DNA of 64,000 nt from Planctomycetota bacterium (GCA_027493525.1 JAOSKN010000001.1:1364001-1428000), one strand, 5' to 3'; counted from the stretch's first letter, positions 42,511-51,573 are shown. Translations and numbers: made by a program. The notes: a model not told the origin generated them from the letters alone.

Positions 42511-43665
42511 TTAATTGGCCTTGCGCGCGGCTTCGATCAGCTTAACCAGCTCGGCGACGAACCGCTCCTCGCGAAACTTCTCTTCGATGCGCCGGCGCGC
42601 GCCCGCACCCAGCTTCTCGGCAAAGGCCTCGTCGTCCAGCACGCGCTTCATCGCCGCCGCGAGCGCGTCCTCGTCGTTGGGCGGGACGAGCAGCCCCGTC
42701 TCGCCATCGACCACCAGGTCCGGCAGCACGCCGACGCGCGAGGCGATCAGCGGCAGCCCCGAGGCGCACGCCTCCAGGCCCGCGCGGCTGGAGCCCTCCG
42801 AGCCGCGCGAGGGCAGCACGTAACTGTCCAGCGCGCGGTAGACCTCGCGCATGTCCTCGAGATAGCCCGGCCGGAACTCGACGTACACCCCCGCGCCCGC
42901 CGCGAGCGCGAAGTCCTTGAGGTCCTTGTAGCTCCCCGGCCCGCGCCGCGATTCGTCCGAGAAGACGCACAGCCGCACGTTGAAGCGCTCCACCATCCGC
43001 GCCTGTTCGGTGCAGAGCTTCCCAAAGGCGCGGACGAGCAGGTCGTGGCCTTTCACCGGGCTGGGCCGCCCGGCGGTCCCGAAGTAGAACGCCTCCGGAT
43101 CGAGATCGAACTTCGCGCGCGCGGCCCGCCGTTCGGCCTCGCTCGCCGGCTTGAAGCGCTCCGCGTCCACGCCCTCCAGCAGCACCTTGACCGTGTCGGC
43201 CCGGAAGCCCGGCAGCTTCTCATACTGCGCCTGGATGCAGGAGGCCGAACAGAGCGTGAGCGGCATCGAGTTGTGCAGCCGCCGGTTGAAGTAGCTCGGC
43301 TTGATCTCGAAGACGACCCCGCGCAGCCGCATCAGGGCGAGCCGTTTTCCGAACGCGCGCCGCACCAGCGCCGCCAGCCATTGCTCGGGGCTCTTCTGGA
43401 CCAGCAGGACCTCGACGCCGTGATCCTGCACGTAACGCTTCAGCCGCCGGTAGTCGCGCCAGAGGCTCAGCGCGTGGAAGCCGCGCCGCAGCTCCAGGCC
43501 GCCTTCGACGGGAACCCCCTCCGCCCGCCCGCGCGCCGGCCAATGCTCGCCCGGGGCGAAGAGCACGGCCTGGTGGCCGGCGCGGCTCAACAGGCGGGTC
43601 AGGTTGTAGGCCGTGGCGGCCGAGCCGCCGTTCCCGGCCACGCTGGTCAAGAGCGCGATCTTCAT
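42511..43665 (-). CDS. GT4 glycosyltransferase, second of a pair
   Basis: A 384-residue GT4 protein: MKIALLTSVAGNGGSAATAY, then FGTAGRPSPVKGHDLLVRAF, and GSEGSSRAGLEACASGLPLI, the E-x7-E motif in slightly altered form (EGSSRAGLEA). Thirteen bases separate it from the following gene at 42497. The pair probably acts in sequence on one glycan. Confidence 0.88.
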   Translation of the reverse strand: MKIALLTSVAGNGGSAATAYNLTRLLSRAGHQAVLFAPGEHWPARGRAEGVPVEGGLELRRGFHALSLWRDYRRLKRYVQDHGVEVLLVQKSPEQWLAALVRRAFGKRLALMRLRGVVFEIKPSYFNRRLHNSMPLTLCSASCIQAQYEKLPGFRADTVKVLLEGVDAERFKPASEAERRAARAKFDLDPEAFYFGTAGRPSPVKGHDLLVRAFGKLCTEQARMVERFNVRLCVFSDESRRGPGSYKDLKDFALAAGAGVYVEFRPGYLEDMREVYRALDSYVLPSRGSEGSSRAGLEACASGLPLIASRVGVLPDLVVDGETGLLVPPNDEDALAAAMKRVLDDEAFAEKLGAGARRRIEEKFREERFVAELVKLIEAARKAN

Positions 43666-43873
43666 GGTGAACCGAAGAAGATAGTTCCTCTCGAGATACT
43701 TTCAAATGGGGCTGGGCGCACCATGTGCAAGATTTTTCAGGCTCCTGCTAGCGGTCCCTGGACTGGATGCCCCGCGCTGACCGGCCTTCGGATTGGTCTC
43801 GATTCATGCGCCTAACAGGCTATAGTAACGCGAGTTGTGTGCCGAAACGGAGCGACGGGAGGGCCGCCTTCGC

Positions 43874-44527
43874 GTGGCGCGTGCAAGCGCCGAGGGGTAT
43901 CCGGTCTACCTGGACCTGCGTGAGACGCCCGTGTTGGTCGTTGGCGGAGGCGCCGTGGCCGCGCGGAAGGTCCGGGAACTGGCGCGCTGCGGCGCGCGGA
44001 TCACCCTCGTCGCGCCCAAGGTTCACTCGGCGCTGGCGCGGCGCAAGGGCTTGGCGCTGAAGCGGCGCGGATTCCGGACGTCGGACCTGCGCGGCGCGCG
44101 GCTGGTCTTCGCGGCGACGGACGACCCGGCGCTCAACGCGCGCCTGGCGAAGCTCGCGCGCGGCCGGGGCCTCTGGTGCAACGTGGCCGCGCCCCCGGAG
44201 ACCGGCGACCTCACGCTTCCGGCGGTGGTGCGGCGGGGCCGCCTGAGCGTGGCGATCTCGACGGGGGGCGTCTCGGCCGCCGCGGCCAAGGCCTTGCGGG
44301 AAGAGCTGGAGCGGCGCCTCGATCCGGGCTGGGGGCCGTTCCTGGCGCTCCTGGAGGCCCGGCGCGCGCGGATCAAGCGCCGGGTTCCGGATCCGGCGGC
44401 GCGGCGCAAGCTGTTGCAGGCGTTGGGCTCGCCGCGCTGGGTGCGGGAACTCCGCCGGCGGGGGTGCGCCGAGACCGCGCGGCGCATGGACGCGCTGATC
44501 GCGAAGGCGCTGGAGCAGAGGGCGTAG
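43874..44527 (+). CDS. Siroheme synthase, dehydrogenase/ferrochelatase domain (CysG N-terminal type)
   Basis: A 217-residue protein with YPVYLDLRETPVLVVGGGAV at the start and GGGAVAARKVRELARC, the NAD site of precorrin-2 dehydrogenase, then LVFAATDDPALNARLAKLAR and GGVSAAAAKALREELE. GGGAGG upstream supports the GTG at 43874; a TTG at 43835 would add 13 residues. These enzymes convert precorrin-2 to sirohydrochlorin and may insert iron; C-terminal SUMT domain is absent. It heads the haem cluster: HemX/CcsA-like and HemA follow. Confidence 0.88.
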   Translation: MARASAEGYPVYLDLRETPVLVVGGGAVAARKVRELARCGARITLVAPKVHSALARRKGLALKRRGFRTSDLRGARLVFAATDDPALNARLAKLARGRGLWCNVAAPPETGDLTLPAVVRRGRLSVAISTGGVSAAAAKALREELERRLDPGWGPFLALLEARRARIKRRVPDPAARRKLLQALGSPRWVRELRRRGCAETARRMDALIAKALEQRA

Positions 44528-44611
44528 CGCAGGCGCCTTGGCCCTGGCCCGCTTCACCAGAGCGGCATCCGGGCACGGCGAACCTCGGTACGGGGCGAGC
44601 AAACGGGATTC

Positions 44612-45490
44612 ATGGGACCGGAAGGATTCAAGCTGCTGGCCGCGCTCTTCTACCTCGCCGGGGCCATCCTGGCGCTGGCGGGGCTGCGTTGGGCGTCCGC
44701 GCGCGAGGGCCCCTGGCCCCACGTGCTGCTGGGCCTGGGTCTGACCGTCCACTCGGTCAGCATCGGCGTGCACTGCGCGCGGAGCGAGACGCATTTCTTC
44801 ACGAGCCTGCACGAGTCGCTGTGGCTTTTCTCGTGGGCGCTGGCGATCGGCTACCTGGTCGCGCTGCTGGGCTGGGGCATGCGTTCGCTGGGCACGCTCC
44901 TGCTGCCGCTGTGCGTGGCGCTCCTGGTCGTCTCGATGCTCTCCAAAGAACCCGGCAAGGCCCCGCCCGCGGGCCTGGCGTCCCACCCGCTTTTCAGCGT
45001 CCACGTGCTCAGCGCGATCCTAGGCTACGGCCTCTTCCTGACGGCCTGCGCGGTGAGCCTTTTGTACCTGCTCGAACAGCGGTTGTTGAAACGCAAAGTC
45101 TTCAACGCGCTATTCCGGGCGCTGCCGAGCCTGGAAAAGATGGAGCGCGCCGAGACGCTCTGCGCGTGGATCGGCTTCGTGCTTTTCACCGTCGCCGTGG
45201 GGACCGGCGCGACAATGGCCAAGAGCAGCGGCCAGACAGCCTGGTACTTCGAGCCGATGGTCATCTCCACGTGGATCACCTGGCTGGTCTTCCTGTTCCT
45301 GGTCGTGGGCCGCGCCAGCGGAAGGCTCGCCGGACGCGCCACGGCGCGCACGATCCTGATCGGCGGCGCGCTGGTCGTCTGCACGTTCCTCCTCAGGCAT
45401 CCTTTCCGGGAGGAGCACAAGACGACGGGCCGCGCGCCGGAACCGGCGCCGGCCGCGCTGCTCCTGAACCCGGCGGAGGGCGCCCCGTGA
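44612..45490 (+). CDS. HemX/CcsA-type cytochrome c assembly membrane protein
   Basis: A 292-residue protein with eight hydrophobic segments and the CcsA/HemX features: HESLWLFSWALAIGYLVALL, SVHVLSAILGYGLFLTACA and a third histidine region. These proteins handle haem at the membrane or influence HemA levels. It lies between the siroheme and HemA genes. Its TGA stop overlaps the GTG start of hemA (GTGA), so the two are coupled. The gap to the siroheme gene is 84 bp. Confidence 0.85.
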   Translation: MGPEGFKLLAALFYLAGAILALAGLRWASAREGPWPHVLLGLGLTVHSVSIGVHCARSETHFFTSLHESLWLFSWALAIGYLVALLGWGMRSLGTLLLPLCVALLVVSMLSKEPGKAPPAGLASHPLFSVHVLSAILGYGLFLTACAVSLLYLLEQRLLKRKVFNALFRALPSLEKMERAETLCAWIGFVLFTVAVGTGATMAKSSGQTAWYFEPMVISTWITWLVFLFLVVGRASGRLAGRATARTILIGGALVVCTFLLRHPFREEHKTTGRAPEPAPAALLLNPAEGAP

Positions 45491-46890
45491 ACCGCCCGCC
45501 CTGCCTGCTCGTCCTGGGCCTCTCGCACCGCACCGCGCAGGTGGAATTGCGCGAGCGCCTCGCCTTCCGCGCCGAAGAGACCGCCGACGCGCTGCACCGC
45601 CTGCTCAAGGCCACCGCGGCCAACGAGGCGGCGATCCTCTCCACTTGCAACCGCGTGGAGCTGTACCTCTCCGGTGCGGTGGACGCCTCCGAACTCGACG
45701 CGCGCGCCCGCGGCTTCCTCGCCGAGTTCCATGGCCTGGACGGGGCGCTCCGCGCCAGCCTCGACGGCGCGCTCTTCGCGCACCATGAAGGCGAGGCCGC
45801 GCGGCACCTCTTCGAGGTCGCGTCCTCCATTGATTCTCAGATCCTCGGCGAGACCGAGATCCAGGCGCAGACCAAGGAGGCCTATCGGCTGGCGGCCGAG
45901 CACGGCGCGGCGGGGCCGGTGCTGCGGCGGCTCTTCGAGCGTGCGCTGGCGCTGGCCCGGCAGGTCCGCGCCGACGGCGGCATCGGCCGCGCGCAGGCTT
46001 CGGTCAGTTCCGCCGCCGTGCAGCTCGCGCGTCACCTCTTCGAGGACCTGCGCGGGCATCGCGTGCTGGTGCTGGGCACCGGGGAGATGGCCCGGGGCAT
46101 CGTGCGCGCGCTGAAGAACGGCGGCGTGGCCGACGTGCTGGTGGTCAGCCGCACGCTGGAGCGCGCGGAGGAGTTCGCGAAGCACGAGGGCGGGCGCTGC
46201 GGCAAGCTCGAGGACCTCGACGCGCATCTGGCCGCCGCCGACATCGTACTCGTCTCCACCGCCGCCCCGCACTACCTCCTCCGGGTGGAGCACATGGAAC
46301 GCGCGCATCAGGCCCGCCGCGGCCGCCCGCTCTTCGTGATCGACATCGCCGTCCCGCGCAACGTGGATCCCAGGATCCATGAACTGCCGGACACCTTCCT
46401 CTACGACATCGACGACCTGGAAGAGGTCGCGGAGGAAGGGCGCCGGCAGCGCGAGGAGGTCGCGCGGCGCTGGGCGCCCAGGCTGCGCCAGGAAGCCGAC
46501 GCGCTGCTACACGAGTGGCGCGACCGCGCGCCCGACGAGGCCGCCAAGGAACTGCTGAAGCTCGCCGAGGCGCTTCGCGGCACGGAACTCGAACGCCTCC
46601 GCGCTTCCGGACTCCGGGATCCCGAGGCCCTGGCGCAGCTCGAGCGCGCGCTGGAGCGCTTCCAGGGGCGGCTCCTCCACGGCGCGCTGGCCGCGCTGAA
46701 GGAGGCCACCCGCGCCGGGGACGGCGCCACGGCCGCGCACTGGGTCCAGCGGATCTTCCGCCTGGGCGCCGGTTCAGGCGCCCACGATGCCCCCGCGGAG
46801 GCGCCCCCTCAGCAGGCTGCCGAACCCGAGCGAAACGAGGCGGCTTCGGACCGCAAAGCACACGCCGCGGTCCCAAAGAGCGCGTCCTAA
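45487..46890 (+). CDS. hemA: Glutamyl-tRNA reductase HemA
   Basis: A 467-residue enzyme beginning at GTG (45487): GLSHRTAQVELRERLAF, the nucleophile Cys54 in LSTCNRVELY, then SSIDSQILGETEIQAQTKEA, an NADPH site (VLVLGTGEMARGIVRALKNG) and the helical dimerisation domain. It catalyses the first committed step of tetrapyrrole synthesis by the C5 route. The last 35-40 residues (e.g. EPERNEAASDRKAH) are unusual and coded by repeat-like DNA; typical proteins end around residue 425. It is translationally coupled to the HemX-like gene. Confidence 0.94.
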   Translation: MNRPPCLLVLGLSHRTAQVELRERLAFRAEETADALHRLLKATAANEAAILSTCNRVELYLSGAVDASELDARARGFLAEFHGLDGALRASLDGALFAHHEGEAARHLFEVASSIDSQILGETEIQAQTKEAYRLAAEHGAAGPVLRRLFERALALARQVRADGGIGRAQASVSSAAVQLARHLFEDLRGHRVLVLGTGEMARGIVRALKNGGVADVLVVSRTLERAEEFAKHEGGRCGKLEDLDAHLAAADIVLVSTAAPHYLLRVEHMERAHQARRGRPLFVIDIAVPRNVDPRIHELPDTFLYDIDDLEEVAEEGRRQREEVARRWAPRLRQEADALLHEWRDRAPDEAAKELLKLAEALRGTELERLRASGLRDPEALAQLERALERFQGRLLHGALAALKEATRAGDGATAAHWVQRIFRLGAGSGAHDAPAEAPPQQAAEPERNEAASDRKAHAAVPKSAS

Positions 46891-46945
46891 AACCGGATCG
46901 CGAGGCGGCTTCGGAGCGCCGGGCAAGCGAGGCGAGGCGGCCGAA
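46836..46945. repeat. Two perfect direct copies of a 15-bp unit plus a diverged third at the 3' end of hemA
   Basis: CGAGGCGGCTTCGGA occurs at 46836-46850 (inside the hemA tail) and at 46901-46915 (after the stop), and a diverged copy CGAGGCGGCCGAA at 46933-46945. The second and third copies lie in the non-coding spacer, which also holds GCCGGGC/GCCCGGC arms (about 46917-46923 and 46960-46967). Confidence 0.5.
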
Positions 46946-46977
46946 CGAGCCGTAGCTGAAGGCCCGGCAAAAGAGGC

Positions 46978-47006
46978 TTGCATGCGCGCAAAACGAGGAT
47001 TATGTA
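46978..47006 (+). promoter_or_regulatory. Promoter of the STAS protein gene
   Basis: TTGCAT (46978-46983), a 17-bp spacer and TATGTA (47001-47006), about 75 bp upstream of the ATG at 47083. Matches are moderate (4 of 6 in each box). Confidence 0.45.
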
Positions 47007-47082
47007 AGGGTTCGATTGGGCTTGGCGTCCATGACGCGGCCGGGCCCTGGCGCTCAGACCGCAGGTCCACGGATCTTCTCGT

Positions 47083-47808
47083 ATGCCGCGTCGCCTGCTG
47101 ATCATTACCAAGGATCCTGAGTTCGACGAGCGCGGCGAGGTCGTCCTCGGCCAGTGCGAGCCGTTCACGTCCGGCTGGAAACTGATCCTCGTCGGCGCCG
47201 ACCGCAAGCATGAAGAACTCCTCGCGGGGACCTACACGGACCTGCGCCGGATCCAGGAATCCTGCGCCTCCATCGAGGAGGTCGAGAAGGTCCGCAAGCG
47301 CGTCGAGGAGATGCGCGCCCTGCTGAACTCCTCGGTCACCGAGACGGTGGCGGTGGACTTCCGCACCCAGGACGAGGCCGGCGAGTCGACGAAGATCATG
47401 GAGCCCACCCAGACGGGCATGCTCGCCGCCGTCCCCGAAGGGCTGAACAAGGCCAGCGAGGAACGCTACTTCGAACTGGAGCGGAAGGACGGCGTGATCC
47501 TGGCGCTCCTGGCCGATCCCGACCGCGCCAGCGACCTCCCCGCGCTGAACCGCAACCTGAAGTACCTGCTCGAAACCCAGCCCCGCGCGATCATCCTCGA
47601 CCTGAGCCGCATCCAGAACCTGGCCTCCCGCGTCGTCAACGAACTGGTCAACTTCCGCGATGCGTGCACGGAGCAGGAAGTCGGCTTCGGACTGTGCAAC
47701 TTGCGCAAGTCGGTCCAGCGCCTGTTCGAGAGCCTGGAGACGGAGAACCCGCCGCGGGTCTACGAGTCGAGCGAGGCCGCGCTGGCCGGCCTGCCGCCGC
47801 AAAAGTAG
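47083..47808 (+). CDS. STAS-domain (anti-anti-sigma-like) protein
   Basis: A 241-residue protein. The N-terminal 110 residues are of unknown type. A STAS domain covers about 125-240: DGVILALLADPDRASDLPAL, then QPRAIILDLSRIQNLASRVV (the D-L-S phosphorylation-site region typical of SpoIIAA/RsbV) and GFGLCNLRKSVQRLFESL. It may take part in a partner-switching signalling chain, but no kinase or phosphatase partner is nearby. It is a single gene downstream of hemA. Confidence 0.75.
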   Translation: MPRRLLIITKDPEFDERGEVVLGQCEPFTSGWKLILVGADRKHEELLAGTYTDLRRIQESCASIEEVEKVRKRVEEMRALLNSSVTETVAVDFRTQDEAGESTKIMEPTQTGMLAAVPEGLNKASEERYFELERKDGVILALLADPDRASDLPALNRNLKYLLETQPRAIILDLSRIQNLASRVVNELVNFRDACTEQEVGFGLCNLRKSVQRLFESLETENPPRVYESSEAALAGLPPQK

Positions 47809-47824
47809 CCCGCGGGTTCGGCAG

Positions 47825-47853
47825 TTGACCCCGCGCACCGATCCCGTTTAATG
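47825..47853 (+). promoter_or_regulatory. Promoter of rpsT
   Basis: TTGACC (47825-47830), a 17-bp spacer and TTAATG (47848-47853), about 55 bp upstream of the start of the ribosomal protein gene. The -35 is strong, the -10 weak. Confidence 0.5.
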
Positions 47854-47908
47854 GTCCCTTTCCCGGCGGCAGGGCGCCGCCAAGACACGCATACGGAGAC
47901 GTTCGGTC

Positions 47909-48196
47909 ATGGGTCATTCACTCAGCGCGGACAAGCGGGAACGCCAGAACGAGGTCCGCCGCGCGCGCAACCTCGCCAACCGCCGCACGCTCAAGAAGGA
48001 CATGAAGAACTTCCTCAAGGTCGCCCAGGAGAATCCCGCCGAGGCCGAGAAGCAGCTCGCCAAGGCGCAGCGGTCCTTGGACGTGGCCGCGCGGAAGAAT
48101 GCGATTCCCAAGAAGCGCGCCGACCGCAAGAAGGGCCGCCTCGCGCGCATGATCCACCGCGCCAAGACGCAGAAGGCCGAGCCCAAGCCCGCCTGA
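47909..48196 (+). CDS. rpsT: 30S ribosomal protein S20 (bS20)
   Basis: A 95-residue basic helical protein: MGHSLSADKRERQNEVRRAR, then LKKDMKNFLKVA and NAIPKKRADRKKGRLARMIH. This follows the bS20 pattern (AKKR.RQNEKRR..N....R and K..I....A.R.KSRL...). It binds 16S rRNA in the small subunit. It is monocistronic, with its own promoter and terminator. Confidence 0.93.
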   Translation: MGHSLSADKRERQNEVRRARNLANRRTLKKDMKNFLKVAQENPAEAEKQLAKAQRSLDVAARKNAIPKKRADRKKGRLARMIHRAKTQKAEPKPA

Positions 48197-48218
48197 CGCT
48201 CCCGGCATGGAGTGTAAG

Positions 48219-48257
48219 CCGGCCGCCGGTCCCCAACTGGCGGCCGGTTTTGTTTTT
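48219..48257 (+). terminator. Intrinsic terminator of rpsT
   Basis: CCGGCCGCC (48219-48227) pairs with GGCGGCCGG (48239-48247) and is followed by TTTTGTTTTT. It begins 22 bp after the stop codon. Confidence 0.88.
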
Positions 48258-48288
48258 AGAGTGCCCGTAGCCATCGGGAACGCTGACC

Positions 48289-48317
48289 TGCACAAAACGC
48301 TCGTCCTGGATTATGCT
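48289..48317 (+). promoter_or_regulatory. Candidate promoter of the permease gene
   Basis: TGCACA (48289-48294), 17 bp, TATGCT (48312-48317), 64 bp upstream of the permease start codon. Each box matches consensus at 4 of 6 positions, so this is a weak prediction. Confidence 0.35.
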
Positions 48318-48380
48318 GTACCGGCTTCGATGCGCCGATAGCTGAATGCTGACCCTCGCTCGCGTTCCCCGGAGTCCAGG

Positions 48381-49982
48381 ATGCGCTGGTTCGTGCGTGG
48401 CGACGTGGACGGGTTCTTCGGCCTGGCCGTCGACAACCTGATCCAACTCCTGCTGATCAACGAACTGTGCCAGGGCGTGATCGGGATGGGCCCCGAACTC
48501 GTCTACGGGCGCGTGCTGCCCGGCGCGGCCGTCTCGCTGCTGGTGGGCAACCTCTTCTACGCCTGGCAGGCGCGGCAGGTCGCGCGCGCGGAGGGGCGCG
48601 AGGACGTCTGCGCGCTGCCCTACGGGATCAACACGCCTTCGGTCTTCGTCTACCTCTTTGCGGTGATGCTCCCGGCCAAGCTCGCCGCGCAGCAGGCCGG
48701 CGCGGCCGACCCGGCCTACGCGGCCTGGCAGGCGGGCCTCGTCGCGTGCCTGGGTTCGGGACTGATCGAATTCGGCGGGGCGTTCGTGGCGGAGTGGCTG
48801 CGCAAAGCCACGCCGCGCGCGGCGCTCCTGGCCACGCTCTCGGGAATCGCGCTGACGTTCATCTCGCTGGATTTCCTCTTTCGCGCCTTCGCCGCGCCGG
48901 TCGTGGGCCTCTCGACGCTGGGCGTCCTTGCGATCGGCTACTTCGGGCGGGTGAAATTCAAGGGCGGCCTTCCCGCGGGCTTCGTGGCGATGCTCCTGGG
49001 CGTGGCGCTCTGCTGGCTCACCGGCCTGGCGCCCGACGGGAGCCAGCAACTCGCGGGCGTCTCCTTCTACGCCCCCGTGCCCGTGCTGGGCGAGCTGTGG
49101 GCGGCGCTGCAGGAGCCGTACGCGAAGGCCTACTTCTCGGTGATCCTGCCCATGGGCGTCTTCAATGTGGTCGGCTCGATGCAGAACATCGAGTCGGCGG
49201 AGGCGGCCGGCGACGGCTATTCTACGCGCGGTTCGTTGGCGGTCAACGGGCTGGGGACGCTGGCGGCGGCCTGCTTCGGGAGCTGCTTCCCCACGACGAT
49301 CTACATCGGGCATCCCGGCTGGAAGGCGATGGGCGCGCGGGCGGGGTACTCGATCCTCAACGCGGGCTTCATGACCCTGCTCTGCCTCACGGGGACGCTG
49401 GCCTACGTGGCCTGGGCCGTGCCGATCGAGGCCGGGATGGCGATCGTGCTGTACATCGGGATCGTGATCTCCGCGCAGGCCTTCCAGAGCGCGCCGTCGC
49501 GGCACGCCCCGGCGGCGGTGCTGGGGATCATGGTCGGCGTCGGCGCGTACGTCTCGGTAAGGCTGGCCGCCGCGCTGCGCGTCGCCGGGCGCTTCGAAAC
49601 CTACGACCGGGCGCTCTACGACGCCTTCCGGGGCGAGGGCGTCTACTTCCGGGGCGCGCTGGCCCTGGAGCAGGGCATGATCTTCTCGGCGATGATCCTC
49701 GCCGCGGCCTTCGTGGAAGTGATCGAGCGGCGCTGGCGGCGCGCGGCGCTGTGGTGCCTGGGCGGCGCGGGCCTCTGCGCGGTTGGCCTGATGCACGCCT
49801 ACGTGGAGGTCCCCGGCGGCGGCGCGGGGATCGACCTGCGCCCGGCCTTCGACCGGCCCTGGATGTTCGGCTACCTGATCCTCGCCGCCTGCTTCTTCGC
49901 CACGCCCTGGCTCACCGAGCCCAAGCCCGCGGAGCCTTCGGTTGCGGAAGCCGATGACGCGCCAGACCGCGCCGCGAGTTAG
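48381..49982 (+). CDS. NCS2-type (xanthine/uracil permease-like) transporter
   Basis: A 533-residue membrane protein with about 12-13 hydrophobic helices. It begins MRWFVRGDVDGFFGLAVDNL and holds QNIESAEAAGDGYSTRGSLA and CFPTTIYIGHPGWKAMGARA, both in the AzgA/NCS2 style where SxExx and polar half-helix residues shape the nucleobase site. Predicted to import purines or similar. The substrate cannot be assigned. It ends 75 bp before a convergent Roadblock gene. Confidence 0.78.
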   Translation: MRWFVRGDVDGFFGLAVDNLIQLLLINELCQGVIGMGPELVYGRVLPGAAVSLLVGNLFYAWQARQVARAEGREDVCALPYGINTPSVFVYLFAVMLPAKLAAQQAGAADPAYAAWQAGLVACLGSGLIEFGGAFVAEWLRKATPRAALLATLSGIALTFISLDFLFRAFAAPVVGLSTLGVLAIGYFGRVKFKGGLPAGFVAMLLGVALCWLTGLAPDGSQQLAGVSFYAPVPVLGELWAALQEPYAKAYFSVILPMGVFNVVGSMQNIESAEAAGDGYSTRGSLAVNGLGTLAAACFGSCFPTTIYIGHPGWKAMGARAGYSILNAGFMTLLCLTGTLAYVAWAVPIEAGMAIVLYIGIVISAQAFQSAPSRHAPAAVLGIMVGVGAYVSVRLAAALRVAGRFETYDRALYDAFRGEGVYFRGALALEQGMIFSAMILAAAFVEVIERRWRRAALWCLGGAGLCAVGLMHAYVEVPGGGAGIDLRPAFDRPWMFGYLILAACFFATPWLTEPKPAEPSVAEADDAPDRAAS

Positions 49983-50057
49983 AGTGCGCCCGCTTCGCCG
50001 TTTGCTGCTTGAGCTTTGTCGGTTCTTGCCGTTTGCGGTTCGGAATCTGGGGCAGGC

Positions 50058-50405
50058 CTACATCTTCGCCTGCTCGACCACCGCCGCGGCGGCATCGTCG
50101 AGTTCGACGTTGATGAGGCCCATGTTGGCGTCGCGCTGGAGCAGCACGAGCAGGAGCGCCGGGCCGGTGTCGACGATGGCGATCTTGTTCTCGTCGCCGG
50201 TGACCAGGAAGCGCTTGAGGTTGCCGAGCTTGATCCGCTTCACGGCGGCTTCGAGGGCCGCGAGGATCGAACTGGCGACGGCGCCGATGCCGTTCTCATC
50301 CACGTCGATCCCGAACTCGCTGGCCGCCACGATGCCGTCCTTGTTGACGACCATGCAGCCGCGCACGCCGGAGACCTTGTTCAGCTTGGACAGGATGCTC
50401 TGCAT
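50058..50405 (-). CDS. Roadblock/LC7 domain protein (MglB-like)
   Basis: A 115-residue protein starting MQSILSKLNKVSGVRGCMVV (the ATG at 50405 is the first that fits a Roadblock N-terminus). One complete Roadblock/LC7 domain: VNKDGIVAASEFGIDVDENG, then NLKRFLVTGDENKIAIVDTG. Such proteins regulate or recruit small Ras-like GTPases, as MglB does with MglA. No GTPase gene is nearby. It follows the TPR-Roadblock gene by 22 bp on the same strand and is probably cotranscribed. Confidence 0.85.
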   Translation of the reverse strand: MQSILSKLNKVSGVRGCMVVNKDGIVAASEFGIDVDENGIGAVASSILAALEAAVKRIKLGNLKRFLVTGDENKIAIVDTGPALLLVLLQRDANMGLINVELDDAAAAVVEQAKM

Positions 50406-50427
50406 CTTCTCGCCGTCCCGGTAAGGG

Positions 50428-51573
50428 TCAGGAACTCTGCTGCTGCGCGACCTGCATGGCGAAGTCGCGGATCGTCTTTTCCAGCATGCCCATGCGGACA
50501 TCGTGCTTGGCGAAGACGGCCAGGATCATGTCGCTGAACTGGACGATATGGATGTTGCCCAGCGCGCCTTCCACGACGCCTTCCTCGAAGTTGCCGACGC
50601 CGAGCTGGATGCTGTTGTCGCAGGTGGTGCGGTAGACGTTGGTGATCAGCGCGCCGGCCAGGCCTTCGTCCAGCGCCGCGTCCAGGTCGGCCGCGACCAC
50701 CAGCCCGTACTGGTCCACCAGCAGCGCGCCGGTCACGCCGGCGACCTGGCGGATGCGCTGGATGCCTTCGTTGATCGCCTTGTCGCGCAGCCCGGTGGAG
50801 GTGCCGGCCTGCTGGTCGGAGAGTCGCCCGATCATCTTGGTGCGGCTGCCGCTGGCGCTGGGGAGGCCCGCAGGGGCCTGGACGCCCTTGCCGCGCTGGC
50901 CTTCGCGGAAGTCCTGCGTGTCGCTGGCGGGCTTGGGCACGTCGCCGGCGGCCTCGCGCGCCTTCTTGAGCAGCTCGAGAATCGCCTCGTCGCCCGGCGC
51001 GAAGTAGAGGATGTCTTCCAGGCGCCTCACGGCGTCGGCGGGCCGGTGGAGCTGCAAGTAAACCTGCGCGAGCAGCTTCAGGGCCATGTAGTTGTACTTG
51101 TCCAGCTCGACCGATTTCTCGAGGTTCTGCTGGGCCTGCTCCCACTCCTGCCGCTCGATGTACACCTGGCCGAGCACGAGATAGGTGCCGCCGTAGCGCG
51201 GAAAGGCCTTGATCCCCGCCTGGCAGATCTGGATGCACTGATCGATCTCGTCGTCGGCCTTGTACAGTTCGGCCAGCCGGGCGTAGAGGATCGGGTTGGG
51301 GTGGGTCTGGATCTTGTCCTTGAGGCGGCGCTTCTCGTTCTCGCGCTCGACCTTCTCGACCTCGCCCTTGCGCCGGCTGATGTCGGGGGAGCTGGGAAAA
51401 CGCGCCGTGCCCAACTTGAGGATCTGCGCGGCCTTCTGAGGGTTGCCGGCTTCTTCGTAGGCCTCCGCCAAATCCAGGTAGACCTGGGGCGTGGGACGAC
51501 CCTGGAGCTGGGATTCCAGCCCCTTGATCTTGCTGTTGGTACGCCAGGTACTTAAGAAATCGAATAAGCCCAT
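50428..51573 (-). CDS. TPR and Roadblock/LC7 fusion protein
   Basis: A 381-residue protein starting at the ATG at 51573. Residues about 25-225 are TPRs (VYLDLAEAYEEAGNPQKAAQ, TYLVLGQVYIERQEWEQAQQ, ALKLLAQVYLQLHRPADAVR). A linker rich in Ala/Gly/Ser follows and residues about 285-375 form a Roadblock domain (RIRQVAGVTGALLVDQYGLV, NIHIVQFSDMILAVFAKHDV). It is the upstream member of a two-gene Roadblock operon with a good promoter (51705-51733). The start is fixed by GGGCTTATTCGATTTC coding for MGLFDF. Confidence 0.85.
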   Translation of the reverse strand: MGLFDFLSTWRTNSKIKGLESQLQGRPTPQVYLDLAEAYEEAGNPQKAAQILKLGTARFPSSPDISRRKGEVEKVERENEKRRLKDKIQTHPNPILYARLAELYKADDEIDQCIQICQAGIKAFPRYGGTYLVLGQVYIERQEWEQAQQNLEKSVELDKYNYMALKLLAQVYLQLHRPADAVRRLEDILYFAPGDEAILELLKKAREAAGDVPKPASDTQDFREGQRGKGVQAPAGLPSASGSRTKMIGRLSDQQAGTSTGLRDKAINEGIQRIRQVAGVTGALLVDQYGLVVAADLDAALDEGLAGALITNVYRTTCDNSIQLGVGNFEEGVVEGALGNIHIVQFSDMILAVFAKHDVRMGMLEKTIRDFAMQVAQQQSS

